Both the position numbers and the translations under genes were made by a program. Shown one piece after another: positions 9,269 to 17,655 of a stretch of 64,000 nt of DNA (the first letter of the stretch is position 1; each line of letters begins with the position of its first letter). The stretch is from Sva-07 sp963716095 (lineage in GTDB: Bacteria > Actinomycetota > Acidimicrobiia > Acidimicrobiales > Ilumatobacteraceae): NCBI GenBank assembly GCA_963716095.1, contig CAVQSV010000018.1, forward strand, positions 558,001 to 622,000, in the 5' to 3' direction. The notes beneath the pieces were generated by a model that saw nothing but the letters and a program-made list of their open reading frames with translations, was not told the DNA's origin and did no database searches.

Positions 9269-9694
9269 ATGGCCTCACTCTCCGACGACAGCGTCCGCAG
9301 CTTCCTCCTGCACGGCACCCGCACCGGAAAGATCGCGTGGGTTGCGTCCAACGGGGCTCCCCATGTTGCGCCGATCTGGTTCGTGCTCGACGGCGGCGAC
9401 GTCGTGTTCAACACGGGTGCGGACACCGGCAAGGGTCGATCGCTCGCCCGCGAGGGACGGGCGTCGCTGGTGGTCGACGACGACCAGCCGCCGTTCTCGT
9501 TCGTGAAGATCGACGGAGCAGTCACGCTGCACGACGACCTCGACGAGGTGCGCCGATTCGCCACGATGATCGGAGGCCGCTACATGGGAGCCGACCGTGC
9601 CGAGGAGTTCGGTCGACGCAACGGCGTGCCGGGTGAACTGCTCGTACGGCTCCACCCGTCGAAGGTCACCGCCGCGTTCGGGGTCGCCGACTGA
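9269..9694 (+). CDS. PPOX-class (pyridoxamine 5'-phosphate oxidase fold) F420/flavin-dependent protein
   Basis: 141-aa split-barrel protein. The opening TGKIAWVASNGAPHVAPIWFVLDGGDVVFNT is the typical TIGR03618-type pattern of small actinobacterial oxidoreductases. GKGRSLAREGRASLVVDDDQPPFSFVKIDGAV follows, and the end reads LLVRLHPSKVTAAFGVAD. Family members bind F420 or FMN and reduce small molecules; the substrate is unknown. Start ATG 9269 is followed directly by the conserved fold. Confidence 0.82.
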   Translation: MASLSDDSVRSFLLHGTRTGKIAWVASNGAPHVAPIWFVLDGGDVVFNTGADTGKGRSLAREGRASLVVDDDQPPFSFVKIDGAVTLHDDLDEVRRFATMIGGRYMGADRAEEFGRRNGVPGELLVRLHPSKVTAAFGVAD

Positions 9695-9741
9695 GAATCG
9701 TCGGCGCCTGGTCGAGCGTCGCTTCGGGGCGCGTGGCGTGG

Positions 9742-9921
9742 TCAGAACGAGGCGGTGAGGCGCCGACGCTTGGTCCGGCACTCGCTGTCGGTCAGCAACC
9801 CGTCGAGGTGCAAGTCGTCGATCGCCTGGAGGAGCGCACCGAGTTCGAGCGATCGAAGCGCCGATGGCGACCGCGTCCGACCGATCTGGTCGCTACTCGA
9901 GATGTCGGGATGACCCAGCAT
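9742..9921 (-). CDS. Small SHOCT-like protein
   Basis: 59-aa frame from ATG at 9921 ending with LLQAIDDLHLDGLLTDSECRTKRRRLTASF. The spacing L..L..L...G.LTD.E...K+..L is that of SHOCT (short C-terminal) domains, which mediate oligomerisation, usually at the end of a longer protein. Here nothing else is attached. It could be a genuine short gene or the remaining 3' end of a longer one. Only the last 35 residues look constrained. Confidence 0.5.
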   Translation of the reverse strand: MLGHPDISSSDQIGRTRSPSALRSLELGALLQAIDDLHLDGLLTDSECRTKRRRLTASF

Positions 9922-10083
9922 GGTTCTTCATCGGCACGTGGGCTTCCCGACATGAGCGCCAGCCCCACCAGGACCTCGGCCCCTGGTCGCCGAGGCGCAG
10001 GGAGCGAAGGCTGGTACACGGAGGCGCCCGCTCGATGCGTCGAGGAACGGGTTGAGCGGCGCACGATGTTGAAGGGAGAACCC

Positions 10084-10569
10084 ATGGCCACGGAGACGAA
10101 CGAGGCGCCATGGTTGCCCCCGCCGTGGTTCAAGCACTTCTTCTGGCGAGTGCACCGGGTCCTCTACCGCATGCTCGGCGCACGCGTGTTGTGGACTCCA
10201 CAGAGCAAGCCGCGGCTGGGGCGCCATGCATCTGACGACGATCGGTCGGAGGTCCGGCGAACCCGCGGCGTCATCCTCGGCTACATCGACGATGGTGAGG
10301 TACCCGTGGTGCTCGCCATGAACGGCTGGGACGAGGGCCAGCCGGCGTGGTGGCTCAACCTCGAGGCACACCCCGAGGCGGTCGCCCATCTGAAGGGCCA
10401 GCCCGAGCGCCCGGTGCGAGCCCGCCGGATCGAGGGCGACGAGCGTGATCGCCTGTGGCGCCGGTGGGCCGAGATCGACAAAGGTCTCGACGCCTACGCC
10501 GCCTCGCGCTCTGCCGACACCCCTGTCCTCGTGTTCGAACCGCACGACGCGACCACCGCGCAGACCTGA
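10084..10569 (+). CDS. Ddn-like deazaflavin (F420)-dependent nitroreductase family protein
   Basis: 161 aa from ATG 10084, with GAAGGGAGAAC immediately upstream as ribosome site. PPPWFKHFFWRVHRVLYRMLG is the usual amphipathic N-terminus of the family. GVILGYIDDGEVPVVLAMNGWDEGQPAWWLNLEAHPEAVAHL matches the family core (split barrel; 'NGG...P.W..NL.a.P.a.v'). Ddn proteins use reduced F420 for quinone or nitro reduction. The open frame extends 117 codons upstream without homology, so the later start is chosen. Confidence 0.8.
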   Translation: MATETNEAPWLPPPWFKHFFWRVHRVLYRMLGARVLWTPQSKPRLGRHASDDDRSEVRRTRGVILGYIDDGEVPVVLAMNGWDEGQPAWWLNLEAHPEAVAHLKGQPERPVRARRIEGDERDRLWRRWAEIDKGLDAYAASRSADTPVLVFEPHDATTAQT

Positions 10570-10584
10570 CACAGTGGGGGCCTG

Positions 10585-10995
10585 ATGAGGACCATCGGCA
10601 ACATCTTGTGGCTGATCCTGAACGGGTTCTGGATGGCACTCGCCTGGGCGTTCATCGGCGTGCTGCTGTCGATCACGATCATCCTGCTGCCGTTCGGACG
10701 GCAGTGTTTCAAGCTGGCCAACTTCGCGCTCTGGCCGTTCGGCCGCACCGCGGTCCCGTCCCCCGATGCAGTGTCCGGAGGCATCATCGGCAACATCTTG
10801 TGGTTCATCCCAGGGCTGTTGCTGGCGTTGGGCTACGCCATCTCCGGGGTGGTGCTGTGCATCACGATCATCGGCATCCCGTTCGGCATCCAGTCGTTCA
10901 AGTTCGTACCTCTCGCCTTGTTCCCGTTCGGCAAGGAGATCGTGCACTCGAAGGATCTGCGCGACGACATCGGCATCGCACGTTCGTCCGCCTGA
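10585..10995 (+). CDS. YccF-domain inner membrane protein
   Basis: 136-aa protein with two similar halves. Each starts GNILW and contains the conserved IGIPFG-type loop: ILLPFGRQCFKLANFALWPFG in the first and IGIPFGIQSFKFVPLALFPFG in the second. Each half carries two hydrophobic segments. This is the PF03733 duplication. Function is unknown; a membrane role only. It starts 15 bp after the Ddn-like gene, so probably the same transcript. Confidence 0.88.
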   Translation: MRTIGNILWLILNGFWMALAWAFIGVLLSITIILLPFGRQCFKLANFALWPFGRTAVPSPDAVSGGIIGNILWFIPGLLLALGYAISGVVLCITIIGIPFGIQSFKFVPLALFPFGKEIVHSKDLRDDIGIARSSA

Positions 10996-11060
10996 CGCAG
11001 CGGTGGAGCCGCCGGACCCAGCCCCGGTGAGGTGCCGGGCGCACCGCTACGGTCGCGGTC

Positions 11061-11570
11061 GTGCCCAGCGACTACCGCTACACCTCCGGTGAACGCCTTC
11101 CCGTCGAGGTCATGGTGTTCGAGGTCGCCCCGGAGCACGTCGAGGAGTTCCTGGCCGTCGACCACGAGGTGTGGACGTTGGGCGAGGCCCACACCGACGG
11201 CTTCGAGCACATCCCGTTCCTGTCGAAGGAGGTCTGGCTCGACGATGCCCACCCCGGGCGCATCGTGTTGACGTTCGTGTGGGAGTCGATCGAGTCGTGG
11301 CGAAAGGTGGGCGACGAGCACCTCCAACGGACGCTGCAAGCCCAGTTCGACGCCCGGTTCCCGCACCCCGTCACGCTGCTGCGTGCACTCCACGAGGAGT
11401 CGGACTTCGGCATCCACCGGGTCAGCCGGTTCGAGCGGATCGACCCGACCGACGAGGGTCGCCACGCCCTGATCGCGCCCACACACCGGTCGGCGCCATC
11501 GGCCCGCGGAGGGTCGTCTACCCTGCTCGGTGAGGTAGGGAGCGGACGTGAACACCACATCGACAGTTGA
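11061..11570 (+). CDS. TIGR03792-like alpha/beta-barrel (ABM-type) protein
   Basis: 169 aa from GTG. PVEVMVFEVAPEHVEEFLAVDHEVWTLGEAHTDGFEHIPFLSKEVWLDDAHPGRIVLTFVW resembles the TIGR03792 family, a ferredoxin-like dimeric fold related to antibiotic-biosynthesis monooxygenases. The last 35 or so residues (SAPSARGGSSTLLGEVGSG) are low-complexity and run 23 bases into the following regulator gene. The biological end may therefore be earlier, possibly another frame error. Function unknown. Confidence 0.62.
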   Translation: MPSDYRYTSGERLPVEVMVFEVAPEHVEEFLAVDHEVWTLGEAHTDGFEHIPFLSKEVWLDDAHPGRIVLTFVWESIESWRKVGDEHLQRTLQAQFDARFPHPVTLLRALHEESDFGIHRVSRFERIDPTDEGRHALIAPTHRSAPSARGGSSTLLGEVGSGREHHIDS

Positions 11571-14250
11571 GCTGCCAGCGGGTGTCGTCACGTTCCTGCA
11601 CACCGACATCGAGGACAGCTCGGGTTGGTGGGAACGAGAGCCGATCGAGATGCGTCGCGCACTGGCGGACCACGACGAGCTCGTCGCCGAGGTCGTCGCC
11701 GCCAACGACGGTGCCGTCGTCAAGCATCTGGGAGACGGCTGTTGGGCGGCGTTCTCCTCGCCGAGTGAGGCGGTTGCCGCGGCGATCGAGTTCCAGCGCC
11801 GGCTGCAACAGGCCGATCGGGCCGGCGGCCTGCAGCTGTCGGTACGGATCGGGGTCCACACGGGAGAGATCGAGCCGACCGAGCGCGACTACTTCGGGCC
11901 CGTTGTCAATCGCGCGGCGCGCATCGTCGAACTCGCGAACGGCGATCAGATCGTCTGTTCGTCGGCGACCGCAGCGTTGCTGCAAACGGCGTCGCTGCCG
12001 AAGGTCGAACTGCGCAGCGAAGGGCTGCACGAACTCCGCGGCATCGGGACCGAGGAGATCTTCATGGTGCTCGGCGACGGAGTCGACACCAACGATCGGC
12101 CGTTGCGCCGCCCGATCACGCCGAGCAATCTTCCCCGTCCGAAGACCTCGCTCGTCGGCCGCGAAGACGACATCAACCGGGCGGCAGCGTTCATCGAGGA
12201 CGACGATGCCCTGGTCACGTTGATCGGGCCGGGCGGAGTCGGCAAGACCCGACTGGCGATCGAAGTCGGCACCCGAGCGGCGGAGTCGTTCAGAGAACAG
12301 GTCCACTTCGTCGATCTGGTGCCCGTGTCGAGCGATGCCGCTCTGGTGGAGATGGTGGCCGAGGTCGTCGGCGCCCGGCGCCAGCCCGGCATGGATCTCG
12401 TCGACTCGATCGCCGACTACCTGACGGGTCGGCGAACCCTGCTGATCCTCGACAACTGTGAACACCTGATCGGCGCGGTCCGAGAGTTCGTCATCCGTCT
12501 CATCGACGTTGGTGGCGTCCATGTGCTCGCCACCAGCCGCGAGGCACTCGGCGTGCCCGACGAGCAGCAGATCATCGTGTCACCGCTCGACGTCGAGACC
12601 GCCGGAGTCGAACTCTTCGTCGATCGCGCCCGACGGCGCGAGCACCGGTTCGAGTTGACCGCCGACAACGAGGCAGGGGTTCGAGCGGTAGCACGCCATC
12701 TCGACGGCATTCCGCTCGCGATCGAGCTGGCTGCGGCACGGATCAGGCTGATGACCCCGGCCGAGATCGCCGATCGGCTCGCCTCCGGCATCGACGTGCT
12801 CGACCGTGGGGTCCGGGGCGAGCGGCACGAGACGATGCGCGACACCATCCGCTGGTCGTACAACCTGCTGGGCCCGGCGGAGGCTGCGCTGTTCACACGC
12901 GCCAGCGTGTTCGCCGGTGGGTTCGACCTCGAGGCCGCCGAGGTCGTCTGCGCCGACGACACGCTCGTCAGTCGCGGTGACGTGCCGCAGCTGATCATGG
13001 CGTTGCTCGACAAGTCGATGATCGACAGCCACGACATCGGAGGCAGGCAGCGCTTCCGGATGCTCGAGCCTCTCCGCGAGTTCGCCTCCGACGAACTGGT
13101 CGACTCCGGTGACACCGAGCAGTACCGCGATCGGCACGCGACGTTCTACCTCGACTTGGCGCAGCGCGAGAGCGCGCGGTTCTTCAGCCCGGCCGAACCC
13201 GATGTGTGGCGCGTGCTCGACGTGGAATGGTCGAACTTCCGCACGGCACTCGACACGTTCGAGCGCGCCGCAGATCTCGACAGCGGCGCCGACCTGGTGA
13301 TGGCGCTTGCCTGGTTCGCTGCGATGTCGATGCGATTCGAGTTGTTCGGGTGGGCGGCGGAACTGCTCGATGCGCCCGGAGTCGAGCAGCACCGCCGCTT
13401 CACCGACCTGTGCGGCGCCGTTGCGATGAAGGGGTACTTCACGCTCGACGGCCAGGTGGCGGAACGTGCCGAGATCGGGCTGTCAGCCGATCCGTCCGAC
13501 CCAGAGGGTCTCTGTCGTTGCGCCCTCGCCTCGGTGTTCCTGAACAACGAGCACACCGCCGAAGCGAGCGACGCCGTGACCTCGACCTGGCTGGCCAGCA
13601 ACCCGGCGACGATCGGGAGCCGGTTGTGGGCAAACGGATTCCGGGTGTTCCATCTCTGCATCCACGACCCCGGCCCCGAAATGGCCGAGCGGGCGGCCGC
13701 GGTGACGAAGCTCGCCGACGAGACCGGGAGCGTCACCGCCCGTGCGATCGCGGCATGGGCCAACGGGCAGGTCGAGTCGTTCGTCGATCTCGATCAGGGG
13801 ATGCAGACCTGGCGTGATGGACGGGAGTGGGCGGCCTCGGTGCCGTCCGAGCACCTCGCCGACCAGATGCTCGTCGGGTTGCTCCTGCACGTCACCGCAC
13901 GGCGTGGCGAGCTGACGAGCACGCTCGTCGGATGTCGTGATGCGCTTCGCGGTGCGCTCGACCTGCACTACTACGCAGCCGCCAGCCATCTCTTCGGCGT
14001 GACGGCGATCGCGCTCAGCCGCGCCGGCGACGCTCGGACAGGCGCCCGACTCCTGGGCTCGATGATCGAGAACGGTCACATCCCCCGGCGCAACGCGACC
14101 CACGAACTCGAAGCGGCACTCGGCGACGAGTTGGACGACTTCATGGTGATGGGCCACTCGCTCAGCGTCACCCAGGCCGGTCGCCTCGCTATCGACGCCC
14201 TGGAGCAGGCGATCGCCCTGCAGCCGGCCGACACGACCCGTCCGCTCTGA
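11548..14250 (+). CDS. Class III nucleotide cyclase domain + STAND ATPase regulator (copy 1)
   Basis: 900 aa from GTG. Cyclase domain: VTFLHTDIEDSSGWW (Asp20), HLGDGCWAAF (Asp63), VRIGVHTGE and FGPVVNRAARI; both metal-binding Asp are present. An AfsR/MalT-like STAND ATPase follows: GPGGVGKTRLA (about 227-234), LLILDNCEHL, ATSREALGV, GIPLAIELAAARI, then an alpha-helical C-terminal region. A cyclic nucleotide or NTP-switch signalling role is expected, but the substrate base (A or G) cannot be told. Unlike copy 2 at 17656 its frame is intact. The last 23 bases of the preceding gene overlap it. Confidence 0.88.
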   Translation: MNTTSTVELPAGVVTFLHTDIEDSSGWWEREPIEMRRALADHDELVAEVVAANDGAVVKHLGDGCWAAFSSPSEAVAAAIEFQRRLQQADRAGGLQLSVRIGVHTGEIEPTERDYFGPVVNRAARIVELANGDQIVCSSATAALLQTASLPKVELRSEGLHELRGIGTEEIFMVLGDGVDTNDRPLRRPITPSNLPRPKTSLVGREDDINRAAAFIEDDDALVTLIGPGGVGKTRLAIEVGTRAAESFREQVHFVDLVPVSSDAALVEMVAEVVGARRQPGMDLVDSIADYLTGRRTLLILDNCEHLIGAVREFVIRLIDVGGVHVLATSREALGVPDEQQIIVSPLDVETAGVELFVDRARRREHRFELTADNEAGVRAVARHLDGIPLAIELAAARIRLMTPAEIADRLASGIDVLDRGVRGERHETMRDTIRWSYNLLGPAEAALFTRASVFAGGFDLEAAEVVCADDTLVSRGDVPQLIMALLDKSMIDSHDIGGRQRFRMLEPLREFASDELVDSGDTEQYRDRHATFYLDLAQRESARFFSPAEPDVWRVLDVEWSNFRTALDTFERAADLDSGADLVMALAWFAAMSMRFELFGWAAELLDAPGVEQHRRFTDLCGAVAMKGYFTLDGQVAERAEIGLSADPSDPEGLCRCALASVFLNNEHTAEASDAVTSTWLASNPATIGSRLWANGFRVFHLCIHDPGPEMAERAAAVTKLADETGSVTARAIAAWANGQVESFVDLDQGMQTWRDGREWAASVPSEHLADQMLVGLLLHVTARRGELTSTLVGCRDALRGALDLHYYAAASHLFGVTAIALSRAGDARTGARLLGSMIENGHIPRRNATHELEAALGDELDDFMVMGHSLSVTQAGRLAIDALEQAIALQPADTTRPL

Positions 14251-14423
14251 AGTCAGCGTGGCGAGCAGCGCAACAGCGAGTTCTGGAGCGGGCGGGTATT
14301 CCGGAGTTGGCGGGCAGGCCGGCCGCCGTCGTCATCCAGAGGACTCGAGGGGCCTGGCCCGTTGACAGTCCGCCAACCTGCCGAAGGCAAGGTGGCAACG
14401 CCAGGTGCGATGAAAGGACAGAC

Positions 14424-14825
14424 ATGTCGACCGACGTTGACGTTTCCCACTTCCGTGAGCACCGCACGCTCGACGAGTGCAAGCTCCTGCTGCACTACGG
14501 GCACGTCATCCCGATCTGCCACGGCTACACAGCGACCTTCGTGGCGGAGAACTACCCGGGGTGGACGTGGAACGAACTCGTGCAGGTGTTCGTCGCTGCC
14601 GGCATCTTCGTGAACCGTGGTGGAGCCCCGGCGACGTGCGACGACCGGGTCGTGACATTCCACTTCTCCAGCCCAACGGACTTCTACGTCGAGTGGATCG
14701 ACGGGATCGAACCCGACGACGTCGCGGCGAAGCGTCGGGCAAACGATCGCACGACGGGCCAGTACATGATCGACGTTGGGGGCGGTTCCTTCGTCGCTAC
14801 CCTCGGCGGGGTCGAGCCGGACTGA
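14424..14825 (+). CDS. Hypothetical protein
   Basis: 133 aa, not recognised. It reads as a compact soluble protein: an N-terminal helix (TLDECKLLLHYGHVIPICHGYTA), then WNELVQVFVAAGIFVNRGG, a beta-rich stretch (VVTFHFSSPTDFYVEWIDG) and a Gly-rich end (YMIDVGGGSFVATLGG). ATGAAAGGACAGAC upstream supplies a ribosome site for ATG 14424. The 173-base gap before it contains a TTGACA but no convincing -10 box. Confidence 0.6.
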   Translation: MSTDVDVSHFREHRTLDECKLLLHYGHVIPICHGYTATFVAENYPGWTWNELVQVFVAAGIFVNRGGAPATCDDRVVTFHFSSPTDFYVEWIDGIEPDDVAAKRRANDRTTGQYMIDVGGGSFVATLGGVEPD

Positions 14826-14929
14826 GCACCGATCTCGCTGACCGATCACGGGGATGTGGGCGCCTCGATGCCATGTTCACGGGTGGCAGAGAACACGCTT
14901 GGTCCTAGCAAGTCACCTACGATTCGATC

Positions 14930-15217
14930 ATGGCGACGGTGAAGCAAGTCGAACGCCGGATCGAGAAGATCGAGGGATTCCGAGTGCAGATCCTGCACGG
15001 ACGGGACCGACGCGACGTACGCAGCGACAAGAGCGGCGTGACCCAGTACCCCTACGAACGGGCGCTCAAAGGATCGAACCATGTTAAGGCGTGGCGTGAC
15101 CACCGATTCGCCAAGCACTACCCCGGGTTCGAGGTACAAGTGCTCAACGCATCAGGTCACGTCGCACATGGCGGCACGCTGTTGACGACGGTCCGCGACA
15201 CGTACCTCGACGACTGA
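14930..15217 (+). CDS. Small basic hypothetical protein
   Basis: 95 aa, not recognised. Starts with a helical EKxE-like stretch (VKQVERRIEKIEGF), then many Arg/Lys/Asp residues (GRDRRDVRSDKSGV), and ends with VAHGGTLLTTVRDTYLDD. Basic composition and small size could suit a nucleic-acid binder, but nothing specific supports this. Codon use matches the neighbours. Confidence 0.55.
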   Translation: MATVKQVERRIEKIEGFRVQILHGRDRRDVRSDKSGVTQYPYERALKGSNHVKAWRDHRFAKHYPGFEVQVLNASGHVAHGGTLLTTVRDTYLDD

Positions 15218-15245
15218 ACTGCGACGTCCGTCCGTGGTGGCGGGT

Positions 15246-15758
15246 TCAGGACCACGTCTCGTCGAGTCGGGCACGGTTGATGACGGCGGTCTCTTCGACA
15301 GGTTCGCCCATGGTCCAGTAGTCCCACCCGTCGATCGCCAGATACGTGTGGTGGTAGCGCGGCGTCGGCGAGTCGGCCGGCCACGGCTTGACGACACCCG
15401 CCTCACGAATGAGTTCCACGAAGTCGAGGAAGGTGTCGTCGAGGTCGATCCGCCAGTCACGAACGGTGTACTCGTGCGGCCATTGCGGCATCGTCTTCGC
15501 GAACTGCCAACGGACCTCATCGATGTAGGCGCGGGCATCATCGATGCCGAACGGGTCCGCTGAACTGTCGTCGAAGTCATAGGCGGTGGCGCCACAGTCG
15601 CATCTGAACTCGACGTCGTCGACCATGCATCCACCGAGGATGAGCTCGCCTCGTTCGCTCGCCTTCATCGCATCTTCGCCGGGCATGCCATAGAGCACGG
15701 GGAGCACCTTGCCGCCACAGTCGGGACACGTTTCGCCGTGGTGCGGATTCGTCGTCAT
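15246..15758 (-). CDS. Zinc-ribbon hypothetical protein
   Basis: 170 aa. Cysteine pairs CPDCGG at residues 11-14 and C-x-C-x (RCDCGATAY, about 53-56), plus a Cys at about 44 (LGGCMVDD), suggest a small zinc ribbon at the N-terminus. The remainder is acidic and aromatic (PQWPHEYTVRDWRIDLDDTFLDFVELIREAG). The family is not recognised. Convergent with the 14930 gene (28-base gap). Confidence 0.6.
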   Translation of the reverse strand: MTTNPHHGETCPDCGGKVLPVLYGMPGEDAMKASERGELILGGCMVDDVEFRCDCGATAYDFDDSSADPFGIDDARAYIDEVRWQFAKTMPQWPHEYTVRDWRIDLDDTFLDFVELIREAGVVKPWPADSPTPRYHHTYLAIDGWDYWTMGEPVEETAVINRARLDETWS

Positions 15759-15889
15759 GGTGTCCGTTGTACACCAGGGGTGTCACAGGCCGATCGAGTT
15801 CCGATCACCTTCGCCGATCGGTCCGCGCAACCCCGGGAGTGGGCCGCTCTGGTTGTCGGCGAGGGGCGAGATTTCTCGACGTGTTCCAT

Positions 15890-15907
15890 TGTGACACCGC
15901 TTGTCAC
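15890..15907. promoter_or_regulatory. Inverted repeat GTGACA-N5-TGTCAC (candidate operator)
   Basis: GTGACACCGCTTGTCAC contains perfect six-base arms. It lies about 60 bases before the ATG of the TIGR03086-like gene. The 14-base string TGTGACACCGCTTG recurs at 16898-16911, 32 bases before the vapB start, and GTGTCACA (the reverse half) occurs at 15780-15787 upstream of the divergent zinc-ribbon gene. Shared sequence at three starts suggests a common regulator, not identified. Confidence 0.4.
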
Positions 15908-15967
15908 GCCTTCGGGGTGGTGCCGAGATTCGGTGCCGCCGATGAGACCAAGAAATGGGGCAATGAC

Positions 15968-16537
15968 ATGGGGCCGATCGAACAGCTCTCCTACATCCTT
16001 CCGACCTGCAGCTCGCTGGTGGACCGCATCCAGACGATGCAGATGAACGACCCGACTCCCTGCGAGGAGTTCACGGTGCACGACATCCTCAATCACATGA
16101 TGGTGCTCGGGGGCACCTTCGCCTACGCGTTCCGAGGCGAGGACGCACCCGAGATCAGCGCTCCCGGTGTGTACGGATGGGTGCCGTCGAAGGAGTTCCG
16201 CGAGGTGATGGACGACCTGCTCGAGGCCATCCAGTCGCCCGGCGCGATGGACCGCACGATCGAGTCGCCGGTCGGCTCGATGGACGGCGAAACCTTCGCT
16301 CGCCTCCTGGCCTTCGACGGCCTCGTACACAGCTGGGATCTGGCCACTGCGACCGGCCAGCGCTTGGCACTGCCCGACGAGGTGATCGAGGCGGTGAGCG
16401 CCTTTGCCAATGCGGCACTGACCGACGACATGCGAGACGGCGACACGTTCAAGCAGGCAACCGATGCCGGTCCGTCGGCCGGGGCGATCGACCGGATCGC
16501 CGCATTCAGCGGCCGCAAGGTGCCCGTCGCCGCCTGA
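15968..16537 (+). CDS. TIGR03086-like / DinB_2 metal-binding protein
   Basis: 189-aa helical bundle. PTPCEEFTVHDILNHMMVLGGTFAYAFRGE is the typical start of TIGR03086 proteins, mycothiol-dependent maleylpyruvate isomerase-like. The pattern normally gives metal-ligand His residues from each helix (here HDILNH and LVHSWDLATATGQ). Possible roles are thiol-dependent transferase or isomerase chemistry; substrate unknown. ATG 15968 is chosen because the conserved domain begins at once; the upstream in-frame extension has no coding character. Confidence 0.82.
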   Translation: MGPIEQLSYILPTCSSLVDRIQTMQMNDPTPCEEFTVHDILNHMMVLGGTFAYAFRGEDAPEISAPGVYGWVPSKEFREVMDDLLEAIQSPGAMDRTIESPVGSMDGETFARLLAFDGLVHSWDLATATGQRLALPDEVIEAVSAFANAALTDDMRDGDTFKQATDAGPSAGAIDRIAAFSGRKVPVAA

Positions 16538-16670
16538 GCCGGGGCTCGTGACGCAGGCCCTCGACGCCGGCCGCAGCTGGGGCGTCGGGGGCCGGCGTCG
16601 ATCTACATCCCTTGCTGGGCCATTCGATTCGTGGCGTAATGGTCGCGTGGTCCAGCGCGCTCCGAATCCC

Positions 16671-16889
16671 ATGCCTGCTGACGTACGGGAGCGGCTCACC
16701 GAGGCCGGCGTGATGTCCGACTACGAGCAGCGTCCGAGGTACCAACGAAACGACTACCTCGGCTGGATCGACCGAGCGAAGCGACCGGAAACGCGTGAGA
16801 AGCGAATCCGGCAGATGCTCGACGAACTCCGAGCCGGAGGCGTGTACATGAACATGGAACACCCGCCATCGGCGAAGCACTCCGACTGA
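16671..16889 (+). CDS. YdeI/OmpD-associated-type small protein
   Basis: 72 aa from ATG 16671 (a GTG at 16647 would add 8 residues). YQRNDYLGWIDRAKRPETREKRIRQMLDELRAGGVYMNM is the bacteriocin-protection YdeI/OmpD-associated C-terminal signature. The full-length family is longer; here only this helical part is present, as in several actinobacterial short members. Exact function unknown. Confidence 0.75.
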   Translation: MPADVRERLTEAGVMSDYEQRPRYQRNDYLGWIDRAKRPETREKRIRQMLDELRAGGVYMNMEHPPSAKHSD

Positions 16890-16897
16890 GCCAACCC

Positions 16898-16911
16898 TGT
16901 GACACCGCTTG
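16898..16911. promoter_or_regulatory. Second copy of TGTGACACCGCTTG upstream of vapBC
   Basis: Identical 14-base string to 15890-15903. Here the right-hand TGTCAC arm is not conserved (GCGAAC follows). It lies 32 bases upstream of the antitoxin ATG, overlapping the expected promoter, so it could be a binding site or a shared promoter element. Confidence 0.3.
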
Positions 16912-16943
16912 CGAACGACCGGGAACAGCTGCAAAATGCATGC

Positions 16944-17186
16944 ATGCCGGCGATCACGATCCGAGATGTCCCGAGCGAGACCCGAGACCTGCTGGCGGAG
17001 CGAGCGTCTGCATCAGGCCGATCACTTCAGCAATTCCTCCGAACCGAACTGATCCGGCTTGCCGAACGTCCCGACAACCTGGCCATCGTCACCCGAGCCC
17101 AGGATCGTGTCCGCCAGACAGGTGAGGCGTTGACCAGCGAACAGATCCTGGAACTGCTCGACGCCGGCCGGGCTGACCGAGAGTGA
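16944..17186 (+). CDS. vapB: VapB/FitA-type ribbon-helix-helix antitoxin
   Basis: 80 aa. MPAITIRDVPSETRDLLAERASASGRSLQQFLRTEL is a classic FitA/VapB ribbon-helix-helix DNA-binding N-terminus. The C-terminal tail (TSEQILELLDAGRADRE) would wrap the toxin. Antitoxin and operon autorepressor. Of three overlapping ATGs (16936, 16940, 16944) only the last is in frame. Its stop overlaps the toxin's GTG start by 4 bases (GTGA). Confidence 0.88.
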   Translation: MPAITIRDVPSETRDLLAERASASGRSLQQFLRTELIRLAERPDNLAIVTRAQDRVRQTGEALTSEQILELLDAGRADRE

Positions 17187-17590
17187 CTGACACCCTCGTC
17201 GTCGACGCCTCGTTCGTCATGGCGCTGCTGTCCAGCAGTGACGATCCCACGGCATCGTGGGCGAACGATCTCATTGACGGAACCAACCTCGTGGCGCCAC
17301 ATCTCATGCCGGTCGAGGTCACCAGCGCATTGCGGAACGCAGAACGCAGAGAGGTCCTCACGCCCCGACAGGCTGCGCTCATCCACCACGACCTGGTCGA
17401 GTTCGGCGTGGAGCTCTTCCCGTTCGAACCCTTCGCTTCGCGAGTTTGGGCGCTTCGCCACGCCTTGTCGGCGTACGACGCGTGGTACCTCGCGCTCGCC
17501 GAGCGCCTCGAGGTTCCCCTCGTCACGCTCGATCGTCGGCTGACCCGCGCCGCCGACGCTCGATGCGAGTTCGCGCTCCCGCCACAGTGA
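17183..17590 (+). CDS. vapC: VapC-family PIN-domain ribonuclease toxin
   Basis: 135 aa from GTG. The four acidic PIN residues are visible: Asp8 (LVVDASFVMALL), Glu45 (MPVEVTSAL), Asp99 (LSAYDAWYLALAE) and Asp117 (VTLDRRL). The toxin should cleave RNA (tRNA or rRNA in studied VapCs) and be neutralised by the overlapping antitoxin. All key residues are intact, so the module is probably functional. Confidence 0.9.
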   Translation: MTDTLVVDASFVMALLSSSDDPTASWANDLIDGTNLVAPHLMPVEVTSALRNAERREVLTPRQAALIHHDLVEFGVELFPFEPFASRVWALRHALSAYDAWYLALAERLEVPLVTLDRRLTRAADARCEFALPPQ

Positions 17591-17655
17591 CGCCAGCACA
17601 GCAGCAGCGCCCGTCAGAAGAAGTGTCACGCCCATGGCAGGATGGTGCGAGTCCG

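Noticed and set aside
14361..14366. TTGACA -35 box before the 14424 gene
   Set aside because: No TAnnnT-like -10 at 16-19 bases; single hexamer is not enough.
15890..15907. CRP/FNR-type site
   Set aside because: TGTGA and TCACG are nine bases apart instead of six, so not a standard CRP site; kept only as an inverted repeat.
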